Origin: Chitinophagaceae bacterium
Lineage (GTDB): Bacteria > Bacteroidota > Bacteroidia > Cytophagales > Cytophagaceae
DNA length: 35,339 bases
Assembly: GCA_028288405.1 (NCBI GenBank)
Contig: JAQBNS010000106.1
Location: 1-35,339, forward strand
Reading direction: 5' to 3'
Under the pieces are notes generated by a model, which was not told where the DNA came from, did no database searches, and saw nothing but the letters and a program-made list of their open reading frames with translations. Position 1 is the stretch's first letter; every line of letters starts with the position of its first letter. The translations under genes and the position numbers were made by a program. This document shows, piece by piece, positions 7,629 to 14,551 of the stretch.

Positions 7629-8318
7629 ATGAAAAAGAACGTCGTTGTTTTATCCGGCGCAGGTATATCTGCCGAAAGCGGCATCAAAACGTTTAGAGAT
7701 TCCGGTGGTTTGTGGGAAGGCTATGATGTAACGGAAGTAGCGACGCCTGAAGGTTTCCGCAGAAACCCTGAACTCGTTTTAGAATTTTACAACATGCGCC
7801 GCAAGCAAGCCATGGATGCCAAGCCTAATGCAGGACATCTGGCCCTGGTTGAATTGGAGAAACAATACCACGTGAACATCATCACGCAAAACGTCGATAA
7901 CCTGCATGAAAAAGCAGGCTCATCACATGTACTTCACCTGCACGGTGAACTCTTTAAATCCCGCAGTACACGCAGACCTTCGCTGATCTATGACATGAAC
8001 GGCTGGGAGTTGAAAATAGGCGACACCTGTGAACTGGGTGCTCAATTACGCCCGCACATTGTCTGGTTTGGGGAAGCGGTACCTGCCATGGATGAAGCCA
8101 TAGCGCTCGTTCGCAAAGCCGATGTACTTATCATTGTCGGTACTTCGATGCAAGTCTATCCCGCCGCAGGACTCATTGACTATGCGCCACAAGGCATTCC
8201 GGTATATGTAGTGGATCCGAATTTACCGGCTGTTTCTGGGAGACCGAATCTTCATTTGATGGCAGAACCGGCTTCAACGGGACTTACAAAAGTAGTGGCT
8301 AAATTAATGAAAAATTAG
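7629..8318 (+). CDS. cobB: Sir2-family NAD-dependent protein deacylase (class III, zinc ligands absent)
   Basis: 229 residues. NAD-binding motifs GAGISAESGI (10-19) and TQNVDNLH (86-93) and the catalytic histidine in HLHGEL (His105) are intact. Tyr54 and Arg57 (FYNMRR) match the YxxR pair that lets class III sirtuins such as SIRT5 and CobB accept succinyl- or malonyl-lysine, so desuccinylation is likely. The segment that normally holds four zinc cysteines contains only Cys134, so no canonical zinc site can form. The protein would be cytoplasmic and remove acyl groups from lysines with use of NAD. It lies downstream of a terminator and seems to be its own unit. A link to the SLOG/TIR pair 10 kb away is not supported. 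Confidence 0.9.
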   Translation: MKKNVVVLSGAGISAESGIKTFRDSGGLWEGYDVTEVATPEGFRRNPELVLEFYNMRRKQAMDAKPNAGHLALVELEKQYHVNIITQNVDNLHEKAGSSHVLHLHGELFKSRSTRRPSLIYDMNGWELKIGDTCELGAQLRPHIVWFGEAVPAMDEAIALVRKADVLIIVGTSMQVYPAAGLIDYAPQGIPVYVVDPNLPAVSGRPNLHLMAEPASTGLTKVVAKLMKN

Positions 8319-8320
8319 AG

Positions 8321-8397
8321 TGGTCAGTGGTCAGTTGTCAGTGATCAGTAGTGATTTAGCGCTGTTTTTCACCTTTCCTGACCACTGAACACTGACC
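8321..8397. repeat. TGGTCAG heptamer array facing an inverse array
   Basis: Units TGGTCAG, TGGTCAG, TTGTCAG, TGATCAG (8321-8348) are followed by a spacer with GCGCTG, then inverse units CTGACCA, CTGAACA, CTGACCC (8378-8397). The two halves can pair as a long hairpin just after the Sir2 gene. This is the same heptamer architecture as TAGTTGT with different letters. Confidence 0.75.
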
Positions 8398-8411
8398 CCT
8401 TACCCCTATCC

Positions 8412-8442
8412 TTGCCCTCCTCGTCTTTTTTTCTTACCTTTA
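8412..8442 (+). promoter_or_regulatory. Candidate promoter of the cold-shock gene
   Basis: TTG at 8412-8414 and TACCTTTA at 8435-8442 are separated by 20 bases and match the Bacteroidota consensus at seven of eight -7 positions. The leader of about 60 bases would contain the heptamer array at 8473-8507. Confidence 0.4.
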
Positions 8443-8472
8443 GGGCAGTTCCACGTAACGAGTAATATCCGC

Positions 8473-8507
8473 ACTAACGACTAATCCCTAACTACTAACG
8501 ACTATCT
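8473..8507 (-). repeat. Degenerate ACTAACG heptamers ending at a start codon
   Basis: Five seven-base units (ACTAACG, ACTAATC, CCTAACT, ACTAACG, ACTATCT) run without a break into the ATG at 8508. They would form most of the 5' leader of the cold-shock gene. Confidence 0.75.
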
Positions 8508-8960
8508 ATGAGCAAATCGCAAGAAACGTGGAACAAAAAAGAAACTGAGAAGAAGAAACAGCAGAAGAAAAAAGAAAAAGAGCAGAAGAAGCAGGAGCGT
8601 AAAGACAATCCTAAATCTTCTAACATCGAAGACATGATGGCTTACGTAGACGAATACGGTAACATCACTGCCACTCCTCCCGATCCTAAGAGAAAGAAAA
8701 TTGAAATCAACGAAGCGGATATTTCTATCGGTGTAGCCCGTCAGGTGGCTGTGGAAGTAGATGTCGTGCGCAAAGGTACGGTAACGTTCTTCAACGAAAG
8801 TAAAGGATACGGTTTCATCAAAGACAGCGAAACGCAAGAAAGTATTTTCGTGCACGTGAACGGTCTGGAAGAACCCATCAAAGAAAATAACAAAGTGACC
8901 TTTGAAACCGAAAGCAGTCCAAAAGGATTGAACGCGATCAAAGTGAAACTGGCAAAATAG
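8508..8960 (+). CDS. Cold-shock-domain protein with charged N-terminal extension
   Basis: 150 residues. Residues 88-150 are a cold-shock (OB-fold) domain with RNP1 KGYGFI and RNP2 SIFVHV, the nucleic-acid-binding surface that melts RNA structure. Residues 1-35 are almost only Lys, Glu and Gln and likely form a charged helix that adds RNA affinity. A linker of about 50 residues joins the two. Typical CspA proteins are about 65-70 residues, so this is the extended type frequent in Bacteroidota. It is probably cytoplasmic. The 5' leader made of heptamer repeats is odd, and may matter for a family often controlled through its leader RNA. Confidence 0.88.
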   Translation: MSKSQETWNKKETEKKKQQKKKEKEQKKQERKDNPKSSNIEDMMAYVDEYGNITATPPDPKRKKIEINEADISIGVARQVAVEVDVVRKGTVTFFNESKGYGFIKDSETQESIFVHVNGLEEPIKENNKVTFETESSPKGLNAIKVKLAK

Positions 8961-9146
8961 TCATCTACTCTTTTATTCATCATCGTCGGCATTTTTTGCA
9001 GGTGTGTGCCTGTAGGCCGCGACAGTTGATGAACTCTTATTTACTTATTGGATAAATAGCTTCCTGGCGACGTGGTTTTGTTGGGGAAGAAGATTATATT
9101 AATGTGTGGATTGAATATATAGACGCTACGTACGTGTATACAAATC

Positions 9147-9156
9147 GTTATAGCCA
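9147..9156 (+). repeat. GTTATAGCCA, left inverted repeat of a possible gene cassette
   Basis: A perfect 10-base inverted match to 9774-9783 (TGGCTATAAC). Together they bracket a single lipoprotein gene with only a few bases between each repeat and the coding region. Confidence 0.6.
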
Positions 9157-9163
9157 ATTTAAA

Positions 9164-9769
9164 ATGACTCGATTAATAAAGACAATATTCTTTGTTTTAA
9201 GTTTCTCTTTCTTATCCAGTTGTGTTGAAAAGAGCCCTTCAGACCCTTTGACAGCGAAAGAAAATACTACAACATCGCCAGATACAACATTAACAAAGCA
9301 AGTCCTGTGGTTTCGGACAAAATTAATAGAAAGATTCAATGACTCTATTCCAAATGGAATTGACAGTAACTATTACTATTTAATCTTCTCTTCTTCATTT
9401 GGCAACGGCACCACTGTTAAGTTTACAAGAAAAGAAGATACGTATTTTCTTTGCGTAAAAACCCTTACCCCAAATGACAGTATTAATCGACTGACTCAGT
9501 ATACGACAGAAATTGATAAACGAGAATGGTATCAATTAGAGAATATGGTTGATGAATTTGATTTTTGGTCAGCGACGCATTTTAAATATAATAGAGTCCT
9601 TGATGGAGACACCTACTTTCTTGAAGGGAGTCGAATTTCAAATAATATGAAACTACATCAACTGGTAGGAAGAGGATCTCCCCGATATGACAAAATCGGA
9701 GCATTGTGTGATTACATAATGAAGTATCAGGAGCATCTTGTTTTTCAGTATAAACAGGTACACAAATAA
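9164..9769 (+). CDS. Putative lipoprotein, function unknown
   Basis: About 201 residues from the ATG at 9164. The open frame reaches back to 9104, but the signal sequence begins here. The N-terminus MTRLIKTIFFVLSFSF followed by LSSC is a lipoprotein signal with Cys as the lipidated residue, so the product should be anchored to a membrane facing the periplasm. The mature part is polar, with no motif I recognise. It is AT-rich compared with the genes before it, and a perfect GTTATAGCCA inverted repeat lies on each side, which suggests an acquired cassette. Confidence 0.6.
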   Translation: MTRLIKTIFFVLSFSFLSSCVEKSPSDPLTAKENTTTSPDTTLTKQVLWFRTKLIERFNDSIPNGIDSNYYYLIFSSSFGNGTTVKFTRKEDTYFLCVKTLTPNDSINRLTQYTTEIDKREWYQLENMVDEFDFWSATHFKYNRVLDGDTYFLEGSRISNNMKLHQLVGRGSPRYDKIGALCDYIMKYQEHLVFQYKQVHK

Positions 9770-9773
9770 AAAC

Positions 9774-9783
9774 TGGCTATAAC
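9774..9783 (-). repeat. TGGCTATAAC, right inverted repeat of a possible gene cassette
   Basis: Reverse complement of 9147-9156, five bases after the lipoprotein stop. It is followed by AACGTTTTTTAAGTGCGGGG, a form resembling the 5' arm of an attC-like site. No complete attC palindrome could be closed by eye. Confidence 0.55.
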
Positions 9784-9888
9784 AACGTTTTTTAAGTGCG
9801 GGGTTCAGCGGGGTAAGTCAAGAGTTATTCTTTATATTTAGTTCGATAGTTGCAGCCAATCTATAACACAATAAATACGTTACGAAAT

Positions 9889-10647
9889 ATGTCCATTACA
9901 ACAGAGGCAGAATTAACGGGTATGAAAGCAGCAAGCGAAGTGGTTGCCCTCACGTTAAAAGAAATGAGAAACTTTGCCAAGCCAGGTATGACCACCAAGG
10001 CCTTGGACAACTATGGTGGTCAAATTCTGAATGACTTGGGTGCTAAATCTGCACCCTACCTGACCTATGGTTTTCCCGGCTGGACATGCATCAGCATCAA
10101 CAAAGAATTTTGTCACGGTATTCCTTCTGATAAAAAAATACTAAAGGAGGGAGATTTGATCAACATCGATGTGTCTGCAGAACTCCATGGCTTTTGGTCG
10201 GACAACGGAGGTTCCTTTGTACTTGGAAGAGATGTCAACCAACACCAACAATTGATTGAGGCATCCAAATACATTTTACACCAAGCCATTCATGCGATAA
10301 AAGGCGGAGTGCTTATTTCTGATGTTGGCTTTATCATGGAAACAGAAGCGAAGAAAAGAGGATACAAAGTCATCAAAAATTTAACCGGTCATGGCATTGG
10401 AAGAAGTCTTCACGAAGAGCCCCATGAAATTGCTAACTTCAGAGACCGTTTTAACCATAAACGATTTAAGAAAAATTCAGTAGTGGCCATTGAAACATTC
10501 ATATCCACAACATCCTCGTATGCGGAAACATTGCAAGACGGTTGGACAATGGTAGGAAACAAAGGCGGTTTCATGGCACAGCACGAACATACCATTGTTG
10601 TGACTGATGGCAAACCCATTGTATTGACAGAGATGAATGAAATATGA
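9889..10647 (+). CDS. map: Methionine aminopeptidase, type I
   Basis: 252 residues from the ATG at 9889. A TTG at 9850 also opens the frame but adds only non-conserved residues. The enzyme removes initiator methionine from nascent proteins. All five metal ligands of the pita-bread fold are visible: Asp in NIDVSAE, Asp in FWSDNGG, His in GHGIGRSLHEEP, Glu in VAIETF and Glu in AQHEHTIVV. The substrate-binding histidine lies in EFCHGIPSD. The gene overlaps the next lipoprotein gene by four bases (ATGA), so they are co-translated. It sits among orphan, AT-rich genes away from the ribosomal operon where map usually lies, which suggests an extra accessory copy. I cannot confirm a second copy from this window. 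Confidence 0.93.
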   Translation: MSITTEAELTGMKAASEVVALTLKEMRNFAKPGMTTKALDNYGGQILNDLGAKSAPYLTYGFPGWTCISINKEFCHGIPSDKKILKEGDLINIDVSAELHGFWSDNGGSFVLGRDVNQHQQLIEASKYILHQAIHAIKGGVLISDVGFIMETEAKKRGYKVIKNLTGHGIGRSLHEEPHEIANFRDRFNHKRFKKNSVVAIETFISTTSSYAETLQDGWTMVGNKGGFMAQHEHTIVVTDGKPIVLTEMNEI

Positions 10648-11198
10648 ATAAAATAATCATACTAATTGTCTTTATTATAGTGTTAGGCTGTTCCGGTAAA
10701 CAACCCAGAACAGAATCCAATTATTATATTATAAAACATCCCATTCAGAAAGACTCTTCCGGTAATAAGGTGCCTACAGGAATATTTTATGGCGATCATA
10801 ATTTTATTCTAATAGATAGCACAAGGATATTCTATCACACTAAAAACATTTTTCGCTTTTGTGGAACGGGAATAGACTACACAAAACCTCCCAAACTTTC
10901 ATTGAAACCTGAAGACCTACAGGAAATAACCATTGAAGAACTTCCTCTTTTTCTTGAAAAGGATGTCACAAAATCAATGGGACAAAATATAGACGCGTTT
11001 GTATCCGTTTCTTCGCCAAATGACACAATTAAAAATAGAGCCATACAAATAATATTTAAGTACTTTACGTCAGGCAAAAACACCCGATATATTGTCAGAA
11101 ATTGTACTGAAGAGGAATTGTATGTTACAAGCGCTAAAATTGCGAATACAAAATATGATCCAACAACTATAAATTGGAAAAAGGGTTTTGATCATTAG
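10644..11198 (+). CDS. Putative lipoprotein co-translated with map
   Basis: 184 residues. MNKIIILIVFIIVLGCSGK is a lipoprotein signal with lipidation at Cys16. The mature chain is AT-rich in its coding and has no domain I recognise. The start overlaps the map stop by four bases, so expression is tied to map. The first copy of the 140-bp repeat begins 26 bases after its stop. A link between a cytoplasmic aminopeptidase and this envelope protein is not obvious. Confidence 0.6.
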   Translation: MNKIIILIVFIIVLGCSGKQPRTESNYYIIKHPIQKDSSGNKVPTGIFYGDHNFILIDSTRIFYHTKNIFRFCGTGIDYTKPPKLSLKPEDLQEITIEELPLFLEKDVTKSMGQNIDAFVSVSSPNDTIKNRAIQIIFKYFTSGKNTRYIVRNCTEEELYVTSAKIANTKYDPTTINWKKGFDH

Positions 11199-11223
11199 TA
11201 AACTTACCTGTCGCAATTCACCC

Positions 11224-11366
11224 GTTGGCGCCAGTTTAAACTGGTGCCCATCATCACATAGAGCATTTGCTCGGGAATAGGGTATAAACACACCGCTGTA
11301 AATAACCCACAAGCCCGCGCAAATGCGCTAAGACATGAAAGGCACAAGCGAATGCTTGCGCCAGCA
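11224..11366 (+). repeat. 140-bp multi-hairpin element, copy 1
   Basis: It begins GTTGGCGCCAG and ends CTTGCGCCAGC, which are near inverted repeats of each other. Inside are four small palindromes: GGCGCCAGTTTAAACTGGTGCC, GAGCATTTGCTC, GCGCAAATGCGC and GGCACAAG...CTTGCGCC. Two more copies lie at 12392-12532 and 14284-14424 in the same orientation. It has no coding capacity of its own. A start codon (11335) of the frame leading into the next gene lies inside it. Confidence 0.92.
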
Positions 11367-11433
11367 AGGCATGAACAAAGCTCAAGTCAACCACACACAT
11401 TCCAACGCACAATTAGAAAGAATTGTTAAAAAA

Positions 11434-12348
11434 ATGACCACAACGATGCAGGATTTAGAAATCATTATTGCTAACCAATCAGAAAATGATATTTTAAATC
11501 GATTAGACAATTCTTACAAAGAAATTTCAGAAATGACGGAAGATGACCGGTCATTTATCAATGCATTAATTTTAAGAAATAAACCCAAAAAAATACTTGA
11601 AATCGGCGTCAGTAGAGGGGGATCATCTATCGTTATTTTAAATGCGGTAAAAGAAATCGAAAACTCACATTTATACTCCATTGATTATAACCAAACATGG
11701 TATAGAACGCATGACCGTCAAACAGGAGATTTTGTAGCTCATTATCCTGAGTTAAAAGCAGCCTGGACTTTATATACAGGCGGACTGTCTTTGAAATTTA
11801 TAGAAAAAATAGGACCCGGTATAGATTTTTGTCTGATAGACACGGTCCATTTTAATCCCGGTGAAATATTAGATTTCTTAATGGTACTCCCGTTTTTAAA
11901 AGAAGAGGCATTGGTGGTTTTTCATGACACAAAATATAACACGTATTGCTACAAAAAAAACAGAAGATTTGTTGAAAACGGTATAACCAATAATATGCTG
12001 ATGAGTACAATATATGGCAAAAAGTATGTTTCATCGGCACTTTCATTTGCCAATCATTCCTTTCCAAATATCGGTGCAATAAAAATTAACAGTGACACCG
12101 GCAAACATATTTTTGAAATCTTCAATTTACTGACAATAAAATGGAATTACCTTCCAAACAACGAGGAAGAAAAAGAAATAATACTTTTCTTTGAAAAGTA
12201 TTATGACAAAATATTTGTTGACTATTTGAAAGATGTGTTTTTACATCATAGGAATTATTTTGAAATAATAAAATTAGAAAAAGAAGGTCAAAGAAAAACA
12301 GTAAAATACTGGATCATAAAGTTGGGGTCAAAACTATTGAAAAGATAA
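11434..12348 (+). CDS. Class I SAM-dependent methyltransferase (Methyltransf_24 type)
   Basis: About 304 residues. The SAM-binding motif I is ILEIGVSRGGSSI, followed by LYSIDYN (acidic residue for the ribose) and FCLIDTVHF and VVFHDTK, the pattern of the Methyltransf_24 / cephalosporin-hydroxylase-like family often found in polysaccharide or secondary-metabolite loci. The target is unknown. The frame is open from 11335, but the first 12 codons lie inside a mobile-type repeat, and conservation begins well after the ATG at 11434, so I choose that start (11446 is also possible). The gene is AT-rich and is flanked on both sides by direct copies of the 140-bp element, suggesting it arrived as a unit. 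Confidence 0.75.
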   Translation: MTTTMQDLEIIIANQSENDILNRLDNSYKEISEMTEDDRSFINALILRNKPKKILEIGVSRGGSSIVILNAVKEIENSHLYSIDYNQTWYRTHDRQTGDFVAHYPELKAAWTLYTGGLSLKFIEKIGPGIDFCLIDTVHFNPGEILDFLMVLPFLKEEALVVFHDTKYNTYCYKKNRRFVENGITNNMLMSTIYGKKYVSSALSFANHSFPNIGAIKINSDTGKHIFEIFNLLTIKWNYLPNNEEEKEIILFFEKYYDKIFVDYLKDVFLHHRNYFEIIKLEKEGQRKTVKYWIIKLGSKLLKR

Positions 12349-12391
12349 TTGCTGAAGAATCCTATTTATACTTAGTACTTTAAAACCTCCC

Positions 12392-12532
12392 ATTGGCGCC
12401 AGTTTTAACTAGTGTCCATCATCACATAGAGCATTTGCTCGGGAATAGTATAAAACTGGCAGTTGTAAATAAACACAAGCCCGCGCAATGCGCTAAGACA
12501 TGAAAGGCACAAGATAAAATCTTGCGCCAGCA
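12392..12532 (+). repeat. 140-bp multi-hairpin element, copy 2
   Basis: Same order of blocks as copy 1: TTGGCGCCAG, CATCATCACATAGAGCATTT, CCGCGCAATGCGCTAAGACA, then GGCACAAG...CTTGCGCCAGCA. It starts 43 bases after the methyltransferase stop. Confidence 0.92.
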
Positions 12533-12579
12533 AAAGTCTATAAGGACGAGAGAAAATAGTATACAACAAAACTAAAACT

Positions 12580-13092
12580 ATGATCGAAACAATAGCCAAA
12601 GAATTTGCATTCAAAGCGCATAAAGGACAAACTTACGGAACAAGAGATTATTCTTTTCACCTGGAAGCGGTTGTTTCTGTAGCCAAGGAATTTAAATTGG
12701 ATGAAAACATTATTGCCGCTTGCTGGTTGCACGACACCATAGAAGACTGCAAGGTTTCATACCACGACATTAAAGAGCTTTGCGGCGAAGAAGTCGCAGA
12801 AATGGTGTATTGTGTAACAGACGAGTTGGGACGAAACAGAAAAGAACGAAAAATAAAAACCTATCCGAAAATTAAAAACAACCCCGATGCACTCTGTGTA
12901 AAACTGTGCGACAGAATAGCGAATATGCAACAGTCCTTTTTGGACAACAACGATAGGCTTCGTTCCATGTACCTGGAAGAACACCGAGAATTCAAGAACC
13001 AATTGTATAGCGCCGACTCATCGGAAAGCTTATTGTTGTTATGGAAACGTTTGGAAGACCTCGTGTCCAATGCAATTAATACAATAAAGTAA
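12580..13092 (+). CDS. HD-domain protein resembling small alarmone hydrolase (MESH1/SpoT-type)
   Basis: 170 residues, one HD domain and no synthetase, TGS or ACT part. The metal ligands match those of SpoT/MESH1: His27, His51-Asp52 in WLHDTIEDC, Glu55-Asp56 and Asp111 in VKLCDRIANM. Members of this group remove pyrophosphate from ppGpp, or (MESH1) phosphate from NADPH, in the cytoplasm. A stand-alone hydrolase next to other accessory genes could be an antidote to a toxic alarmone synthetase, but no synthetase gene is visible here. It follows repeat copy 2 and stands alone. Confidence 0.8.
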   Translation: MIETIAKEFAFKAHKGQTYGTRDYSFHLEAVVSVAKEFKLDENIIAACWLHDTIEDCKVSYHDIKELCGEEVAEMVYCVTDELGRNRKERKIKTYPKIKNNPDALCVKLCDRIANMQQSFLDNNDRLRSMYLEEHREFKNQLYSADSSESLLLLWKRLEDLVSNAINTIK

Positions 13093-13138
13093 CTGCTGCT
13101 GTTTCACTGCTTATATCGATAGTATTACAATTCTACCA

Positions 13139-13522
13139 ATGACTAAAACTATACATCCTAATTTCATTAAATCTTCCAATCTTATTCTAATCATGGTAGG
13201 TTTAGGTCTGATCAATATGTTTTTGACCAGTGAATATTTAACCAGTGGAAAACAAATTACCATATCCATAGGCTCACTCCTTTTTATTGCTGCGCTTGCT
13301 TACTTTGTGAGGCAGGGAAAAAGCTGGATGAAATATGTACTATTGGTCTTAACCATAATCGGTCTTCTAGTTGATCCTCGCCCCTTAAATCATTTTATCC
13401 CTGATTCTATTTTTGCAGGCATTGGTTTGGTTCAAGCACTGTTGCAAATAGTCGCCACAGTCTTACTTTTCCTAGTACCAGCAGAAAACAGCTCTGATAA
13501 AATCATAGATTCCGAGGTATAG
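13139..13522 (+). CDS. Small integral membrane protein, function unknown
   Basis: 127 residues with about four hydrophobic segments (around residues 10-30, 38-58, 63-80 and 92-115) and short polar loops. No family motif is recognised. It starts 46 bases after the HD gene on the same strand and may be in the same transcript. Confidence 0.55.
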   Translation: MTKTIHPNFIKSSNLILIMVGLGLINMFLTSEYLTSGKQITISIGSLLFIAALAYFVRQGKSWMKYVLLVLTIIGLLVDPRPLNHFIPDSIFAGIGLVQALLQIVATVLLFLVPAENSSDKIIDSEV

Positions 13523-13563
13523 CAATTTGCTTTATCAATTCAACTCCATTATTTACTTTCATC

Positions 13564-14151
13564 ATGAACTTCATCGCCATCGATTTCGAAACCGCCAACA
13601 GCAACCGCAGCAGCATTTGCTCGATGGGTGTTGCCGTCGTGAGAAACGGAGCGCTGGTTCATACCAATCACATCTACATCAAGCCTACTCCTAATTATTA
13701 CGACGGATTCAATACGGTATTGCATGGCATAGACGACAGTCATACCAGGCACAAAGGAACCTTTCACCAGCAATGGGCAGAATTAAAACCTTACTTTCAC
13801 AATCAAACCGTGATCGCACACAATGCATCCTTTGATTTCAGTGTGCTGCGTTTTACACTCGATCATTCCGGACTGGCTTATCCTGATCTGGATTACCATT
13901 GTACGTATAGACTGGCACAACAAGCCTTACCCCTTGCCAGTCATAAACTCAATGTCGTCTCCCGCCACTTCAACATCAGACTGGAACATCACAATGCCGA
14001 AAGCGATGCCAAAGCCTCTGCGTTGATTGCGTTGAAACTGTGTGAACAGTACAAAGTTTCTTCATTAGCAGAGTTGTCGGCCCAGTTAGGATTTAAAACC
14101 GGTAAGATCATTAGCGCAAATAAAAGTTATAAAGCATTTTCTAAAAAATGA
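13564..14151 (+). CDS. DEDDh 3'-5' exonuclease (DnaQ/epsilon-like)
   Basis: 195 residues. Exonuclease I motif IDFET (Asp7, Glu9), motif II IAHNASFD (Asp91) and motif III HHNAESDA (His143, Asp148) give the full DEDDh set for two-metal hydrolysis of DNA or RNA from the 3' end. The form is that of stand-alone exonucleases related to the DNA polymerase III epsilon proofreading subunit. A basic C-terminal tail (SANKSYKAFSKK) follows the domain. The start ATG is placed right before the first strand of the fold. The role could be proofreading or repair; sequence alone does not decide. Confidence 0.88.
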   Translation: MNFIAIDFETANSNRSSICSMGVAVVRNGALVHTNHIYIKPTPNYYDGFNTVLHGIDDSHTRHKGTFHQQWAELKPYFHNQTVIAHNASFDFSVLRFTLDHSGLAYPDLDYHCTYRLAQQALPLASHKLNVVSRHFNIRLEHHNAESDAKASALIALKLCEQYKVSSLAELSAQLGFKTGKIISANKSYKAFSKK

Positions 14152-14174
14152 ATTCTTTATCATTATCATAGGCT

Positions 14175-14283
14175 ATGATACCCTTTTTTCTATTCGCCGT
14201 ACTTCTTTACCTCCTATCCTCTTCCTATCCATCCGCTGGATCCTGCGTCATGACACCATGGATTCTTTTCAGAAAACCATCCT
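14175..14283 (+). pseudogene. Possible remnant of a small membrane-protein gene cut by a repeat
   Basis: ATG at 14175 opens a hydrophobic stretch (MIPFFLFAVLLYLLSS). A plausible continuation, LSIRWILRHDTMDSFQKTIL, is in the next frame, and both end where 140-bp element copy 3 begins. This reads as the N-terminal part of a small membrane protein with a frameshift, interrupted by the element. Weakly supported. Confidence 0.25.
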
Positions 14284-14424
14284 GTTGGCGCCAGTTAAAC
14301 TGGTACTCATCATCACATAGAGCATTTGCTCGGAATGGGATAAAAACGACAGCTGTAAATAACTAATAAACCCGCGCAAATGCGCTAAGACATAATAGGC
14401 ACAAGATGAAATCTTGCGCCAGCA
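14284..14424 (+). repeat. 140-bp multi-hairpin element, copy 3
   Basis: Same blocks and orientation as the other two copies: GTTGGCGCCAGTTAAACTGG, AGAGCATTTGCTCGG, CCGCGCAAATGCGCTAAGAC, GGCACAAG...CTTGCGCCAGCA. It accounts for the middle of the 400-base gap between the exonuclease and the permease genes. Confidence 0.92.
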
Positions 14425-14551
14425 GGGAACGCTGATAATACTTATTTCAATAATTCTTTTACTTCATTATTCCACAGCAACTTTAAAAGTAAATCCATAA
14501 AGAATAATTCATTACCTTATCCACTGGCATCATTTTCGTCACCTCTAAACT

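Noticed and set aside
7629-8318. The Sir2 gene as the missing effector of the SLOG/TIR pair
   Set aside because: It is a class III deacylase by its YxxR motif, lies 10 kb away behind its own terminator, and has no SLOG partner domain.
11335-11433. Extended N-terminus of the methyltransferase
   Set aside because: The first 12 codons are part of a repeat element and the following stretch is poor in conserved features; ATG 11434 or 11446 is more likely.
11224-14424. The 140-bp elements as integron attC sites
   Set aside because: They stand between small genes like attC sites, but their ends are GTTGGCGCCAG and CTTGCGCCAGC, lacking the RYYYAAC and GTTRRRY cores, and several genes lie between copies 2 and 3.
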